Assembly: GCA_900549185.1 (NCBI GenBank)
Contig: URNM01000020.1
Location: 1 to 19,145, forward strand
Length of the DNA stretch: 19,145 nucleotides
From: an uncultured Collinsella sp.
GTDB lineage: Bacteria > Actinomycetota > Coriobacteriia > Coriobacteriales > Coriobacteriaceae
Reading direction: 5' to 3'
This document shows, piece by piece, positions 1 to 6,915 of this stretch (within the stretch, counting starts at the first letter, position 1; each line of letters starts with the position of its first letter). A program made the translations under genes and the position numbers. The notes below the pieces were generated by a model. The model saw only the letters and a list, made by a program, of their open reading frames with translations. It searched no databases and had not been told where the DNA came from.

Positions 1-48
1 CGAGATCGCTCAGTGTCTCGTGGGCTCGGAGATGTGTATAAGAGACAG
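1..48 (+). other. Illumina Nextera adapter contamination (not genomic)
   Basis: Bases 15-48 read exactly as the 34-base Nextera read-2 transposase adapter. Its last 19 bases (30-48) are the Tn5 mosaic end AGATGTGTATAAGAGACAG. Bases 1-6 (CGAGAT) match the end of the P7 flow-cell sequence. Bases 7-14 (CGCTCAGT) sit where the 8-base i7 index belongs, and from memory match index N724. The order P7 end, index, adapter, insert is that of an untrimmed library molecule. Genomic sequence therefore starts at base 49 and the contig edge has no biological meaning. Confidence 0.97.
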
Positions 49-156
49 GGGTATAAATGGTAGAAATAGATACGCCATGCGGCTTGACATTCCGTTCCAA
101 TGTGTGCAAGCAGACAAAATGGCAAGTGTCAACGACGAAATCTACCATTTCTACCC
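49..156. repeat. Inverted repeat in the hypB leader
   Basis: The arm at 49-64 (GGGTATAAATGGTAGA) pairs with 141-156 (TCTACCATTTCTACCC) at 15 of 16 positions, with 76 bp between. A related direct copy, AAATGGCAGAAGT, lies at 164-176 just before the hypB Shine-Dalgarno, so the motif TGGYAGAA recurs several times in about 120 bp. This could be an operator for hypB, a mobile palindrome, or an RNA hairpin. The first arm starts at the adapter junction, so its outer end may be missing. I see no convincing promoter: TTGACA at 84-89 has no suitable -10. Confidence 0.6.
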
Positions 157-190
157 CGTCCCCAAATGGCAGAAGTAAGGAGTGCCGAGT

Positions 191-874
191 ATGGCCGAGA
201 AAACGATTGATATCGCGTCGCCGATCCTGTCGCGCAACGAGCGCCTGGCAGATCAGCTGCGTGAGCGATTTAAAGAGACAAACACCTATGTGATCAATGT
301 GCTGTCGAGCCCCGGTTCGGGCAAGACCACCACGATTTTGGGCACCAACGAGCGCCTGCGCGACAAGGCGGGCCTGCGTTGCGCCGTCATCGAGGGCGAT
401 ATCGCCTCGGACGTCGACGCCATCACCATGAAGGAAGCCGGCATGCCCGCCATCCAGATCAACACGGGCGGCCTGTGCCACCTCGAGGGCAACATGATCA
501 TGGAGGCCATTGACGCGTTCGACCAGGCTGTGGGTCTGGAAAACATTGACGTCATCTTTATCGAAAACGTGGGCAATTTGGTCTGCCCGGTCGACTTTGA
601 CCTGGGCGAGAACCTGTCCATCATGATCCTCTCGGTGCCCGAGGGCGACGACAAGCCCATCAAGTACCCGGGTATCTTCCAACACGCCGGCGCGCAGCTG
701 CTCAATAAGGTCGACGTGGCCCCGGCTTTCGATTTTGACATGGATAGGTATACTAAGACACTCGATGACCTCAATCCGCAGGCGCCGCGGTTTGCCGTGA
801 GCGCGCGCAAGGGTGAGGGCATGGATGCCTGGTGCGATTGGCTCATCGGGCAGATTGAGCAAGCAAGGGCGTAA
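191..874 (+). CDS. hypB: HypB, hydrogenase/urease nickel incorporation GTPase
   Basis: HypB is a cytosolic SIMIBI-class GTPase that works with HypA to deliver nickel into NiFe hydrogenase precursors. The 227-residue product has a P-loop, SSPGSGKTT, at about residues 39-47. The Cys-His pair of the G-domain metal site is in GGLCH (C96, H97), with a further Cys in GNLVCP (C132), and the NKVD base-recognition motif is at about 172-175. The N-terminal CxxCGC nickel motif of E. coli HypB and the His-rich N-terminus of some HypBs are absent, so it is a short, G-domain-only form. I chose ATG 191 because AAGGAG (177-182) lies 8 nt upstream; the in-frame GTG at 182 overlaps that site. hypA and the hydrogenase genes are not in view and may lie beyond the artificial contig edge. 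Confidence 0.95.
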   Translation: MAEKTIDIASPILSRNERLADQLRERFKETNTYVINVLSSPGSGKTTTILGTNERLRDKAGLRCAVIEGDIASDVDAITMKEAGMPAIQINTGGLCHLEGNMIMEAIDAFDQAVGLENIDVIFIENVGNLVCPVDFDLGENLSIMILSVPEGDDKPIKYPGIFQHAGAQLLNKVDVAPAFDFDMDRYTKTLDDLNPQAPRFAVSARKGEGMDAWCDWLIGQIEQARA

Positions 875-928
875 GTCGGCCGCCATACGGGCGGGCGTAG
901 CCGCAGAGATACGAGATAGGAGCCTCTT

Positions 929-3517
929 TTGAAGCTCATCATCGCCGAGAAAAACGACGCTGCGCGTCAAATCGCCGAGCGGCTGTCCACGGGTAAGCCT
1001 AAAAAGGACAAGGTGTACAACACCGCCATCTACCGTTTTGAGTGGAAGGGCGAGGAGTGCGTGACGATCGGTCTTGCCGGTCACATCCTTGCGCCCGATT
1101 TTTGCGACAGCGTGCTGTTCGATAAAAAGCTGGGCTGGTATTCGGTCACCGAGGACGGCGAGATGCTGCCGGCCGACATACCCGATGGCCTGGCGCGTCC
1201 GCCCTACGACACCAAGCGCAAGCCGTTCCTTGCCGACGGCATCTCAATCAAGGGCTGGAAGCTCGAGAGCCTGCCGTATCTCACCTGGGCGCCCGTCATT
1301 AAGTTGCCGGCCGAGAAAGAGCTCATTCGCTCGCTCAAGAACCTTGCCAAGAAGTCCGACAGCGTCATCATCGCTACGGACTTCGATCGCGAGGGCGAGC
1401 TGATCGGTTCGGACGCCCTCAACAAGGTGCGCGAGGTTGCGCCCGACCTGCCGGTCGCCCGCGCCCAGTATTCTTCGTTTACCAAGGCCGAGATCACGCA
1501 CGCCTTCGATAATCTCGTCACGCTCGACCAGAATCTGGCCGACGCCGGCGAGAGCCGTCAGCACATCGACCTTATCTGGGGCGCGGTGCTCACGCGCTAT
1601 CTGACGCTCGCCAAGTTCGGTGGCTTTGGTAACGTGCGCTCTGCCGGCCGCGTGCAGACGCCGACGCTCGCCCTGGTGGTTGAGCGCGAGCGCGAGCGCA
1701 TGGCGTTTGTGCCCGAGGACTATTGGCAGATTCGCGGCATGGGTGCCGCGCAGGGCGCTGCCGAGGACGACCGCTTTAAGATCGCGCACAAGACGGCGCG
1801 TTTTACCGACAAGGATGCTGCCGAGACGGCGTACGGCCATGTCGACGGCGTCGCGACGGCGACCGTTGCCGCGGTGACCAAGCGCTCGCGCAAGCAACAG
1901 CCGCCCACGCCGTTTGCGACCACCTCGCTGCAGGCTGCCGCCGCGGCCGAGGGTATCTCGCCTGCGCGTACGATGCGCATCGCCGAGTCCCTCTACATGG
2001 CCGGTCTCATCAGCTACCCGCGTGTCGACAATACCGTGTACCCTGCGACGCTCGATCTGGGCGCCGTGGTGAGCGACCTGGCAAAGATCAACCCGGCGCT
2101 GGCGCCCGTGTGCAAAAAGGTGCTCGCCGGTCCCATGAAGCCCACGCGCGGCAAGGTCGAGACCACCGACCACCCGCCTATCTATCCCACGGGCGAGGGC
2201 GATCCGTCCACGCTCGATGGCGGTCAGCGCAAGCTCTACGATCTCATCGCCCGTCGCTTCCTGGCAACGCTTATGGGTCCCGCGACCATCGAGAACACCA
2301 AGCTCGAGCTCGACGTCAACGGCGAGCCGTTCGTGGCCTCGGGCGACGTGCTCGTGACCCCTGGCTTCCGCGAGGCCTATCCGTACGGCCTTAAGCGCGA
2401 CGAGCAGATGCCGCCGCTGGAGCAGGGCGATACGGTCGACGTGTTCGACATTAAGCTCGAGGCCAAGCAGACCGAGCCGCCCGCGCGCTATAGCCAGGGC
2501 AAGCTCGTTCAGGAGATGGAAAAGCGCGGCCTGGGTACCAAGTCCACGCGCGCGAGCATCATCGAGCGTCTGTACGCCGTGCGCTATCTCAAAAATGATC
2601 CCGTTGAGCCGAGCCAGCTAGGCATCGCCATCATCGACGCGCTGACGCAGTTTGCCCCGCGCATCACGAGCCCCGATATGACCAGCGAGCTCGATGGCGA
2701 TATGACCCGTGTGGAGCGCGGCGAGGATACCGAAGAGCATGTCGTGACGCACTCGCGCGCGCTGCTGGCTGGCGTGCTCGACGAGCTGCTCAAGCACACA
2801 CAGGAGCTGGGCGACGCCATCAGCGACGCCGTCACGGCCGATGCGCGCGTGGGCGCCTGCCCCAAGTGCGGCAAGGACCTGGTTATGAAGACGAGCGCCA
2901 AGACCCGCGGCAGCTTTATCGGCTGCATGGGCTGGCCCGACTGCGACGTGACCTATCCGGTGCCGAGCGGCGTCAAGGTCAGCCCGCTCGAGGGTGAGGC
3001 GGCCGTGTGCCCCGAGTGCGGCGCGCCGCGCATTAAGTGCCAGCCGTTCCGCCAGAAGGCCTTCGAGATTTGCGTGAACCCCACGTGCCCCACCAACTAC
3101 GAGCCCGACCTTAAGGTGGGCGAGTGCAAGGTGTGCGCCGAGGCGGGACGCCATGGCGACCTAATCGCGCACAAGAGCGAAAAGAGCGGCAAGCGCTTTA
3201 TCCGCTGCACCAACTACGACGACTGCGGCGTGAGCTATCCACTGCCGGCGCGCGGTAAGCTCGAGGCGACGGGCGAGACCTGCCCCGAGTGCGGCGCCCC
3301 CATCGTGGTGGTCAACACGGCGCGCGGCCCGTGGCGTATCTGCGTGAACATGGATTGCCCGACCAAGGAGAAGAAACCCGCCCGCGGCCGCAAGACTGCG
3401 ACCAAGGCGAGCACGGCGAAGAAGACCGCGGCAGCCAAGAAGACCACTAAAAAGACGACGGCCAAAAAGACGACGGCCAAGAAGTCGACTACCAAAAAGA
3501 CCGCTGCCGACAAGTAA
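929..3517 (+). CDS. Type IA DNA topoisomerase (archaeal-style topoisomerase I) with four zinc ribbons and Lys-rich tail
   Basis: This cytosolic enzyme relaxes negatively supercoiled DNA by single-strand passage through a 5'-phosphotyrosine intermediate. The 862-residue protein opens with a Toprim domain: MKLIIAEK supplies the catalytic Glu (E7), and DFDREGE (151-157) the metal-binding acids. The active-site tyrosine is Y363 in LISYPRVDN, which resembles archaeal topoisomerase I and TopB more than the MRTDS form of bacterial TopA. After the cleavage core come four CxxC-type zinc modules, starting near residues 644, 690, 730 and 785. The last ~48 residues are a Lys/Ala/Thr tail with repeated AKKTT units, likely for non-specific DNA binding. 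The start is TTG 929: AGGAG (918-922) is 6 nt upstream, and the Toprim strand begins at once, leaving no room for a later start. hypB ends 54 bp upstream. Whether topA or topB is the right symbol cannot be settled by eye. Confidence 0.93.
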   Translation: MKLIIAEKNDAARQIAERLSTGKPKKDKVYNTAIYRFEWKGEECVTIGLAGHILAPDFCDSVLFDKKLGWYSVTEDGEMLPADIPDGLARPPYDTKRKPFLADGISIKGWKLESLPYLTWAPVIKLPAEKELIRSLKNLAKKSDSVIIATDFDREGELIGSDALNKVREVAPDLPVARAQYSSFTKAEITHAFDNLVTLDQNLADAGESRQHIDLIWGAVLTRYLTLAKFGGFGNVRSAGRVQTPTLALVVERERERMAFVPEDYWQIRGMGAAQGAAEDDRFKIAHKTARFTDKDAAETAYGHVDGVATATVAAVTKRSRKQQPPTPFATTSLQAAAAAEGISPARTMRIAESLYMAGLISYPRVDNTVYPATLDLGAVVSDLAKINPALAPVCKKVLAGPMKPTRGKVETTDHPPIYPTGEGDPSTLDGGQRKLYDLIARRFLATLMGPATIENTKLELDVNGEPFVASGDVLVTPGFREAYPYGLKRDEQMPPLEQGDTVDVFDIKLEAKQTEPPARYSQGKLVQEMEKRGLGTKSTRASIIERLYAVRYLKNDPVEPSQLGIAIIDALTQFAPRITSPDMTSELDGDMTRVERGEDTEEHVVTHSRALLAGVLDELLKHTQELGDAISDAVTADARVGACPKCGKDLVMKTSAKTRGSFIGCMGWPDCDVTYPVPSGVKVSPLEGEAAVCPECGAPRIKCQPFRQKAFEICVNPTCPTNYEPDLKVGECKVCAEAGRHGDLIAHKSEKSGKRFIRCTNYDDCGVSYPLPARGKLEATGETCPECGAPIVVVNTARGPWRICVNMDCPTKEKKPARGRKTATKASTAKKTAAAKKTTKKTTAKKTTAKKSTTKKTAADK

Positions 3518-3538
3518 CCGAGCACATATAGACACGGC

Positions 3539-3576
3539 GGGGCCGGGCGCTCAAATGCAAATGCGCGCCCGGCCCC
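3539..3576 (+). terminator. GC-rich hairpin after the topoisomerase gene
   Basis: A perfect 12 bp stem, GGGGCCGGGCGC (3539-3550) with GCGCCCGGCCCC (3565-3576), encloses a 14-nt loop 21 bp after the stop codon. No T-run follows, so this may stop transcription weakly or protect the 3' end rather than act as a classical intrinsic terminator. Confidence 0.6.
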
Positions 3577-3582
3577 ACTTCT

Positions 3583-3651
3583 AAGTTGCGGTGAAATAGG
3601 GACTGTTTTTGCTGGCAAAAGGCCTAATTGATCCCTATTTCACCACAAGTT
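3583..3651. repeat. Interspersed palindromic element, copy A
   Basis: The left arm AAGTTGCGGTGAAATAGGGA (3583-3602) pairs with the right arm TCCCTATTTCACCACAAGTT (3632-3651) at 18 of 20 positions around a 29-nt loop. A second copy at 5970-6040 has nearly the same arms, a loop of the same 29 nt, and 19 of 29 loop positions identical. Copy A lies between two convergent gene ends. Conserved arms plus a conserved loop length indicate a repeat family rather than a chance terminator. Confidence 0.85.
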
Positions 3652-3668
3652 TTGATCAGTTGTTGGGA

Positions 3669-4715
3669 TTACTTCACCTCGACGGGTGCGGCGCCGGGGT
3701 AGCGGTCCTCAAAGTCCAGACGGTATTTGTTGTCGTTGGTGCCCGCTACGTTGTCGCGCGCCAGCGGCGCCACGATCTCGTCCTTGTGGTTGGCGGGGCT
3801 GGAGTACTCAAGGCTGATCTCCCAAGCGTCGCAAATGACGTCGATGCGATTCTCCAGGTCGTCATAGAGCGTGATGATATCTTTCCACGAGCCGTAATTC
3901 TGCGAGTCGATGGGAACGTTCAGGTCCTCGACCTCGTCCTTCAGGTCGTCGATCTGATCCTCGAGCGACTCGGCGGCATCGCTGGCAGATTGGCGCGAGC
4001 TGCGGTCATCCTTGAGATAGTACGTGTTAAACGTGGTGGCGCAGTCGCGAACCTGCTGATCAAGATCGGAGAGCCTGCTGTAGTAGGAGCTCAGCTGGTC
4101 GTAGACGTTCTGCTCGCTGATGGTGGCGGCATCGTGGACGTCATCGTCATCATCATCGTCAAGCTTGTTGGGGTCGCCCTTGACGGACGCATCGTCGTTA
4201 TCGTGGTCGATCTTGACCTTCTCGATCGTCGTGCCCTTGGTATCATCGGCGCCCTTGTCGAAAGGCTTGATCATAAAGAACACGACGAGCGCGATAATCA
4301 CGACGACCAGCACGGCGATGATGCCGATAAACAGAGCGTTGTTGTTCTTGGGAGCAGCGGGGGCGCTGGCCTGCGGAGCGGCGGTCGGTATGGGCTGCTG
4401 CGGCGCGGAGCCGGCTGGCGCCGCCCATTGCTGCGTCGTGCCGACTTCGGGCTGGGGGGCGGGCACGGGCTGATGGGCGGACTGTACGGTCACGTCTGCC
4501 GGTTGGGGCTGAGTCGCCGCGGGCTGCTGCGTAGACTGAACCGTGGTCGCGGCGGTGTCGAAGGCGGCATCGGACGCGGCGGCATGTTCGGCTGCCTGCG
4601 CATTCTCTTGCGACTGAGAGGCCTGGCCATCATCGGTTACCGGCGTTCCGCAGCTGGTGCAAAAACGCTCGTCGTCATTCAGAAGCTTGCCGCAATGGGT
4701 ACAAAACCGGGGCAT
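3669..4715 (-). CDS. Zinc-ribbon, single-pass membrane protein with extracellular helical domain
   Basis: The 348-residue product has no precise function I can name. It starts with a small zinc ribbon (C5, C8, C19, C22; CTHCG..CTSCG) of the kind common at the N-terminus of actinobacterial and Firmicute membrane proteins. A Gln/Pro/Ala-rich linker (about 30-125) follows, then one transmembrane helix (about 127-149). A very acidic stretch has seven consecutive Asp (186-192). The C-terminal domain (about 195-348) is charged and probably partly coiled coil (SLEDQIDDLKDEVEDL). With the ribbon inside, the acidic and helical part would be outside the cell. I chose ATG at 4715 because GGAAGGAA precedes it by 5-6 nt; the in-frame ATG at 4730 overlaps this site. 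It is divergent from the lipoprotein gene at 4917. A plus-strand reading frame across this gene is a shadow. Confidence 0.85.
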   Translation of the reverse strand: MPRFCTHCGKLLNDDERFCTSCGTPVTDDGQASQSQENAQAAEHAAASDAAFDTAATTVQSTQQPAATQPQPADVTVQSAHQPVPAPQPEVGTTQQWAAPAGSAPQQPIPTAAPQASAPAAPKNNNALFIGIIAVLVVVIIALVVFFMIKPFDKGADDTKGTTIEKVKIDHDNDDASVKGDPNKLDDDDDDDVHDAATISEQNVYDQLSSYYSRLSDLDQQVRDCATTFNTYYLKDDRSSRQSASDAAESLEDQIDDLKDEVEDLNVPIDSQNYGSWKDIITLYDDLENRIDVICDAWEISLEYSSPANHKDEIVAPLARDNVAGTNDNKYRLDFEDRYPGAAPVEVK

Positions 4716-4746
4716 GATGGTTCCTTCCATTCGATGTGTTGGCTAG

Positions 4747-4752
4747 ATTATA
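4747..4752 (-). promoter_or_regulatory. -10 box for the zinc-ribbon gene
   Basis: A perfect TATAAT on the minus strand would place the transcription start near 4740, about 25 nt before the ATG at 4715. At 17 bp spacing the -35 position (4770-4775) reads GCCCAA, which is poor. The call rests on the -10 box alone. Confidence 0.5.
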
Positions 4753-4889
4753 AGGTGGTTCAGGTGCGGTTGGGCCGCGCCGACCCAACTGGTTATGTGA
4801 GGATGATCATGTCGCGCAAGCCCTGTCGCATGCGTCACAATGAGTGCGGCGTGCCGGGTGTCCGGCGCGGCCGTTTATCGACGGCTCGG

Positions 4890-4895
4890 TAGAAT
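4890..4895 (+). promoter_or_regulatory. Possible -10 box for the beta-lactamase-fold lipoprotein gene
   Basis: TAGAAT at 4890-4895 would start transcription near 4902. If real, it excludes translation from ATG 4899 and favours GTG 4917. No good -35 hexamer is visible at 16-18 bp. Confidence 0.35.
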
Positions 4896-4916
4896 GCGAT
4901 GGTGGGGAGTGAGCCT

Positions 4917-5972
4917 GTGTACTGCGGCGAGCAAGGTCGGGGTGGCGGCGAAAACGTGGAGGCGTTCCGGATCCCGCCGGGGGATGCACCCCTCACTGCG
5001 CGCGATTGCTCGCGTCGAGTGTTTTGTGCCGGGATGTTGACCGGAGCGCTTGCCTCGGTGATGAGTCTCGGCGGTTGTGCCGCGCGCCGCAACGAGGCTG
5101 AGGGCTCCGCTGTCCCTGCCAAACAAAAAGCGAATCATCCGTCCGCTCAAAAGGCGGAAGCTGTCTCCCGGGCTTCTTGGATTGCCGGCCTTCAGCAAGA
5201 TATCGAAGCCCTTGTCGAGCCGTATGGTGGGTCTACCTCGGTCTATGCTGTGGCGCTTGATCCTCAAACGTTCGCGTTGCTCGATGGTGAAGCCGCTGTG
5301 GCGCCGGACGCGCGACATGTGGCGGCAAGCATCATCAAGCTTCCCGTTCTCGCTTGTGCGCTCGAGACCGTGGCGGCGGGCGAGCTGTCCCTCGACGAGC
5401 AGATAACGGTAACGCAACAGGATATCGTGGGTGGCAGCGGCAACATTCAGTCGCGCGGCGCGGGTGCGTCGTACAGTATTGACGAGCTGCTGCACGCTAT
5501 GATCGCCCAGAGCGATAACGTGGCAGCGAACCTTGTTATCGGCAGACTTGGCATGGATACGGTCAACGAAACGTGTGGCGCATTGGGGCTGACCCAGACC
5601 GTGTTCGCTCGTTTGATGATGGATGCCGAGGCCCAGGCACAAGGTCGCGAGAACTATACGAGCGCCCGTGATGCTGCGGCCGTGTTGCAGCGGCTGGCGG
5701 CGGGGACAATCGCGACGCCCGAGCTGTGCGAGCGAGCGCGCGGATATCTGCTGGCGCAGGAAGACGCGCGCGGTATTGTCGAGGGCGTTCCCGGCGGCGT
5801 TTTGGTCGCGCACAAAACGGGCAGTCTGGCGAATGCTCAGCACGATGCCGCAATCATCTACGCCGAGCGCCCTTACGTGCTGGCAATCCTCACCCAAGAC
5901 CTCGAACGCGAGCAGGCCCTAGCCCTCGAGCGCGACATTTCCTTCGCCATCTATACCCGTGCCCACTCCTAA
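4917..5972 (+). CDS. Class A beta-lactamase-like serine hydrolase, predicted Tat lipoprotein
   Basis: Numbered from GTG 4917 (351 residues), the protein has a twin-arginine motif SRRVFC (32-37), a hydrophobic stretch and the lipobox LGGC with lipidated C54. It is therefore probably exported folded and anchored outside the membrane. The catalytic domain has all three hallmarks of the serine penicillin-binding fold: SIIK (S138-K141), SDN (199-201) and KTGS (300-303). The omega-loop region reads RLMMDAEAQAQGRENYTSARD and lacks the usual E166-x-x-x-N170, so rapid beta-lactam deacylation is uncertain. A cell-wall peptidase or another hydrolase is equally possible. Start choice: GGGGAG (4904-4909) is 7 nt before GTG 4917; ATG 4899 has no ribosome-binding site; GTG 4956 is a further option. 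The stop codon overlaps a palindromic repeat. Confidence 0.82.
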   Translation: MYCGEQGRGGGENVEAFRIPPGDAPLTARDCSRRVFCAGMLTGALASVMSLGGCAARRNEAEGSAVPAKQKANHPSAQKAEAVSRASWIAGLQQDIEALVEPYGGSTSVYAVALDPQTFALLDGEAAVAPDARHVAASIIKLPVLACALETVAAGELSLDEQITVTQQDIVGGSGNIQSRGAGASYSIDELLHAMIAQSDNVAANLVIGRLGMDTVNETCGALGLTQTVFARLMMDAEAQAQGRENYTSARDAAAVLQRLAAGTIATPELCERARGYLLAQEDARGIVEGVPGGVLVAHKTGSLANAQHDAAIIYAERPYVLAILTQDLEREQALALERDISFAIYTRAHS

Positions 5973-6040
5973 CTTGCGGTGAAATAGGGATTGTATTTGC
6001 TGCTAGAAGGCGTATTCAGTCCCTATTTCACCGCAACTTA
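5970..6040. repeat. Interspersed palindromic element, copy B
   Basis: The arms 5970-5990 and 6020-6040 pair at 20 of 21 positions around a 29-nt loop. They match copy A (3583-3651) closely, including the shared loop pieces TTTGCTG and AAGGC. The left arm includes the TAA stop codon of the lipoprotein gene (5970-5972), so the element inserted or arose right at the gene end and may serve as its 3' hairpin. Confidence 0.87.
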
Positions 6041-6052
6041 GAGGGTCGGCAG

Positions 6053-6142
6053 TTAGGGACGTTCCTTTTCGGCCGGCACTTTGGGAACGTCCCCAATGGC
6101 TAGTCATTTAAGAACGTCCCCAATGACTACCCAATGACTAGG
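6053..6142. repeat. Composite REP-like repeat upstream of tmk
   Basis: GGGACGTTCC (6056-6065) pairs perfectly with GGAACGTCCC (6084-6093). The 18-mer GAACGTCCCCAATGRCTA occurs directly at 6085-6102 and 6112-6129, and part of it, CCAATGACTA, again at 6131-6140. TAGTCATT (6101-6108) is the reverse complement of AATGACTA in the later copies, so a second hairpin is possible. This family differs from the adjoining copy B. Similar GGGACGTTCC palindromes are, as I recall, common near IS200-like REP transposases in Coriobacteriia, but no transposase is present here. Confidence 0.75.
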
Positions 6143-6148
6143 TGGGAT

Positions 6149-6177
6149 TTGGGGTGCGCCGGACGCTGGGGTATCAT
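6149..6177 (+). promoter_or_regulatory. Candidate promoter for tmk-holB-ricT
   Basis: TTGGGG (6149-6154) and TATCAT (6172-6177) are 17 bp apart. The -10 matches consensus at five of six bases. Transcription would start near 6184, leaving a ~47 nt leader before ATG 6231. The promoter sits just beyond the repeat cluster. An alternative -10, TATAAC at 6189-6194, lacks a -35. Confidence 0.45.
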
Positions 6178-6230
6178 GGCTTGGTTGCTATAACTTGCAC
6201 TTTCGCGCCTTGTGGGAAGGGGATGCGCCC

Positions 6231-6914
6231 ATGGCTTTTGAGCCCGCTCAACATAGCTTTATCACGCTCGAGGGCGTCGACGGCGCCGGCAAGTCCACGC
6301 AGGCGCGCCTGCTTGTCCGTGCGCTCGAGCTCGCTGGCTACCAGGTTGTGAGCCTGCGCGAGCCGGGCGGCACCGCCATCAGCGAGAAGATCCGCGCCCT
6401 GCTGCTCGACCCCGCCAATACGGCGATGGGCGACACCTGCGAGCTACTGCTCTACGAGGCCGCGCGTGCCCAGCTGGTGCACGAGGTCATCGCGCCCGCC
6501 CTCGCTGCCGGCAAGGTGGTCCTGTGCGACCGTTTCTACGATTCCACGACCTGCTATCAGGCGTTTGCCGACGGCCTCGACCGTCAGATGGTGCGCGATG
6601 CCAACAACCTGGCTGTCGCCGGTACGCATCCGGCGCTCACGCTCGTCTATCACATCACGCCCGAGCAGGCGGCGCTGCGCATGGCCGCCCGTGGTGCGGC
6701 CGATCGCATGGAGGCCAAGGGCATGGCCTTCCAGGAGCGCGTCTACCAGGGATTTTGCGCTATCGCTGCCGAAGAGCCAAATCGCGTAAAGCTCATCGAT
6801 GCCACCGCGTCGATTGCAGAAGTCTTCGCGCAGACGGTCGAGCTGGTTCGTGCGCACGGTCTCGACATTCCCCAAGACGCCGTCGCCGCCGCGCTTGCCC
6901 AGGAGGCCGAGTAA
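6231..6914 (+). CDS. tmk: Thymidylate kinase
   Basis: Tmk phosphorylates dTMP to dTDP with ATP in the cytosol, the committed step toward dTTP. The 227-residue protein has the P-loop GVDGAGKST (15-23), the REPGG motif that contacts dTMP, the DRFYDST motif of the nucleoside monophosphate kinases, and a LID-region RGAADRM. The P-loop lacks an Arg after the Asp while the LID carries basic residues, as in E. coli-type (type II) enzymes. ATG 6231 is preferred over the in-frame ATG at 6195 because AAGGGGA (6217-6223) lies 7 nt upstream and the homologous sequence starts here. holB begins one base after its stop codon, and tmk-holB-ricT recalls the conserved tmk/holB/yaaT cluster of Firmicutes. Confidence 0.96.
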   Translation: MAFEPAQHSFITLEGVDGAGKSTQARLLVRALELAGYQVVSLREPGGTAISEKIRALLLDPANTAMGDTCELLLYEAARAQLVHEVIAPALAAGKVVLCDRFYDSTTCYQAFADGLDRQMVRDANNLAVAGTHPALTLVYHITPEQAALRMAARGAADRMEAKGMAFQERVYQGFCAIAAEEPNRVKLIDATASIAEVFAQTVELVRAHGLDIPQDAVAAALAQEAE

Positions 6915-6915
6915 C

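Noticed and set aside
84..89. TTGACA as a -35 box for hypB
   Set aside because: No acceptable -10 hexamer is found at 15-19 bp spacing.
3421..3514. Repeated AAGAC/ACGGCCAAAAAG units at the end of the topoisomerase gene as a DNA repeat array
   Set aside because: The repetition follows from the Lys/Thr/Ala-rich protein tail in frame and needs no separate explanation; no CRISPR-like spacing exists.
3609..4892. 427-codon plus-strand open frame opposite the zinc-ribbon gene
   Set aside because: It is antisense to a gene with clear zinc-ribbon and membrane features, has no good ribosome-binding site, runs through the palindromic repeat and reads as Val/Gly/Arg-rich low complexity.
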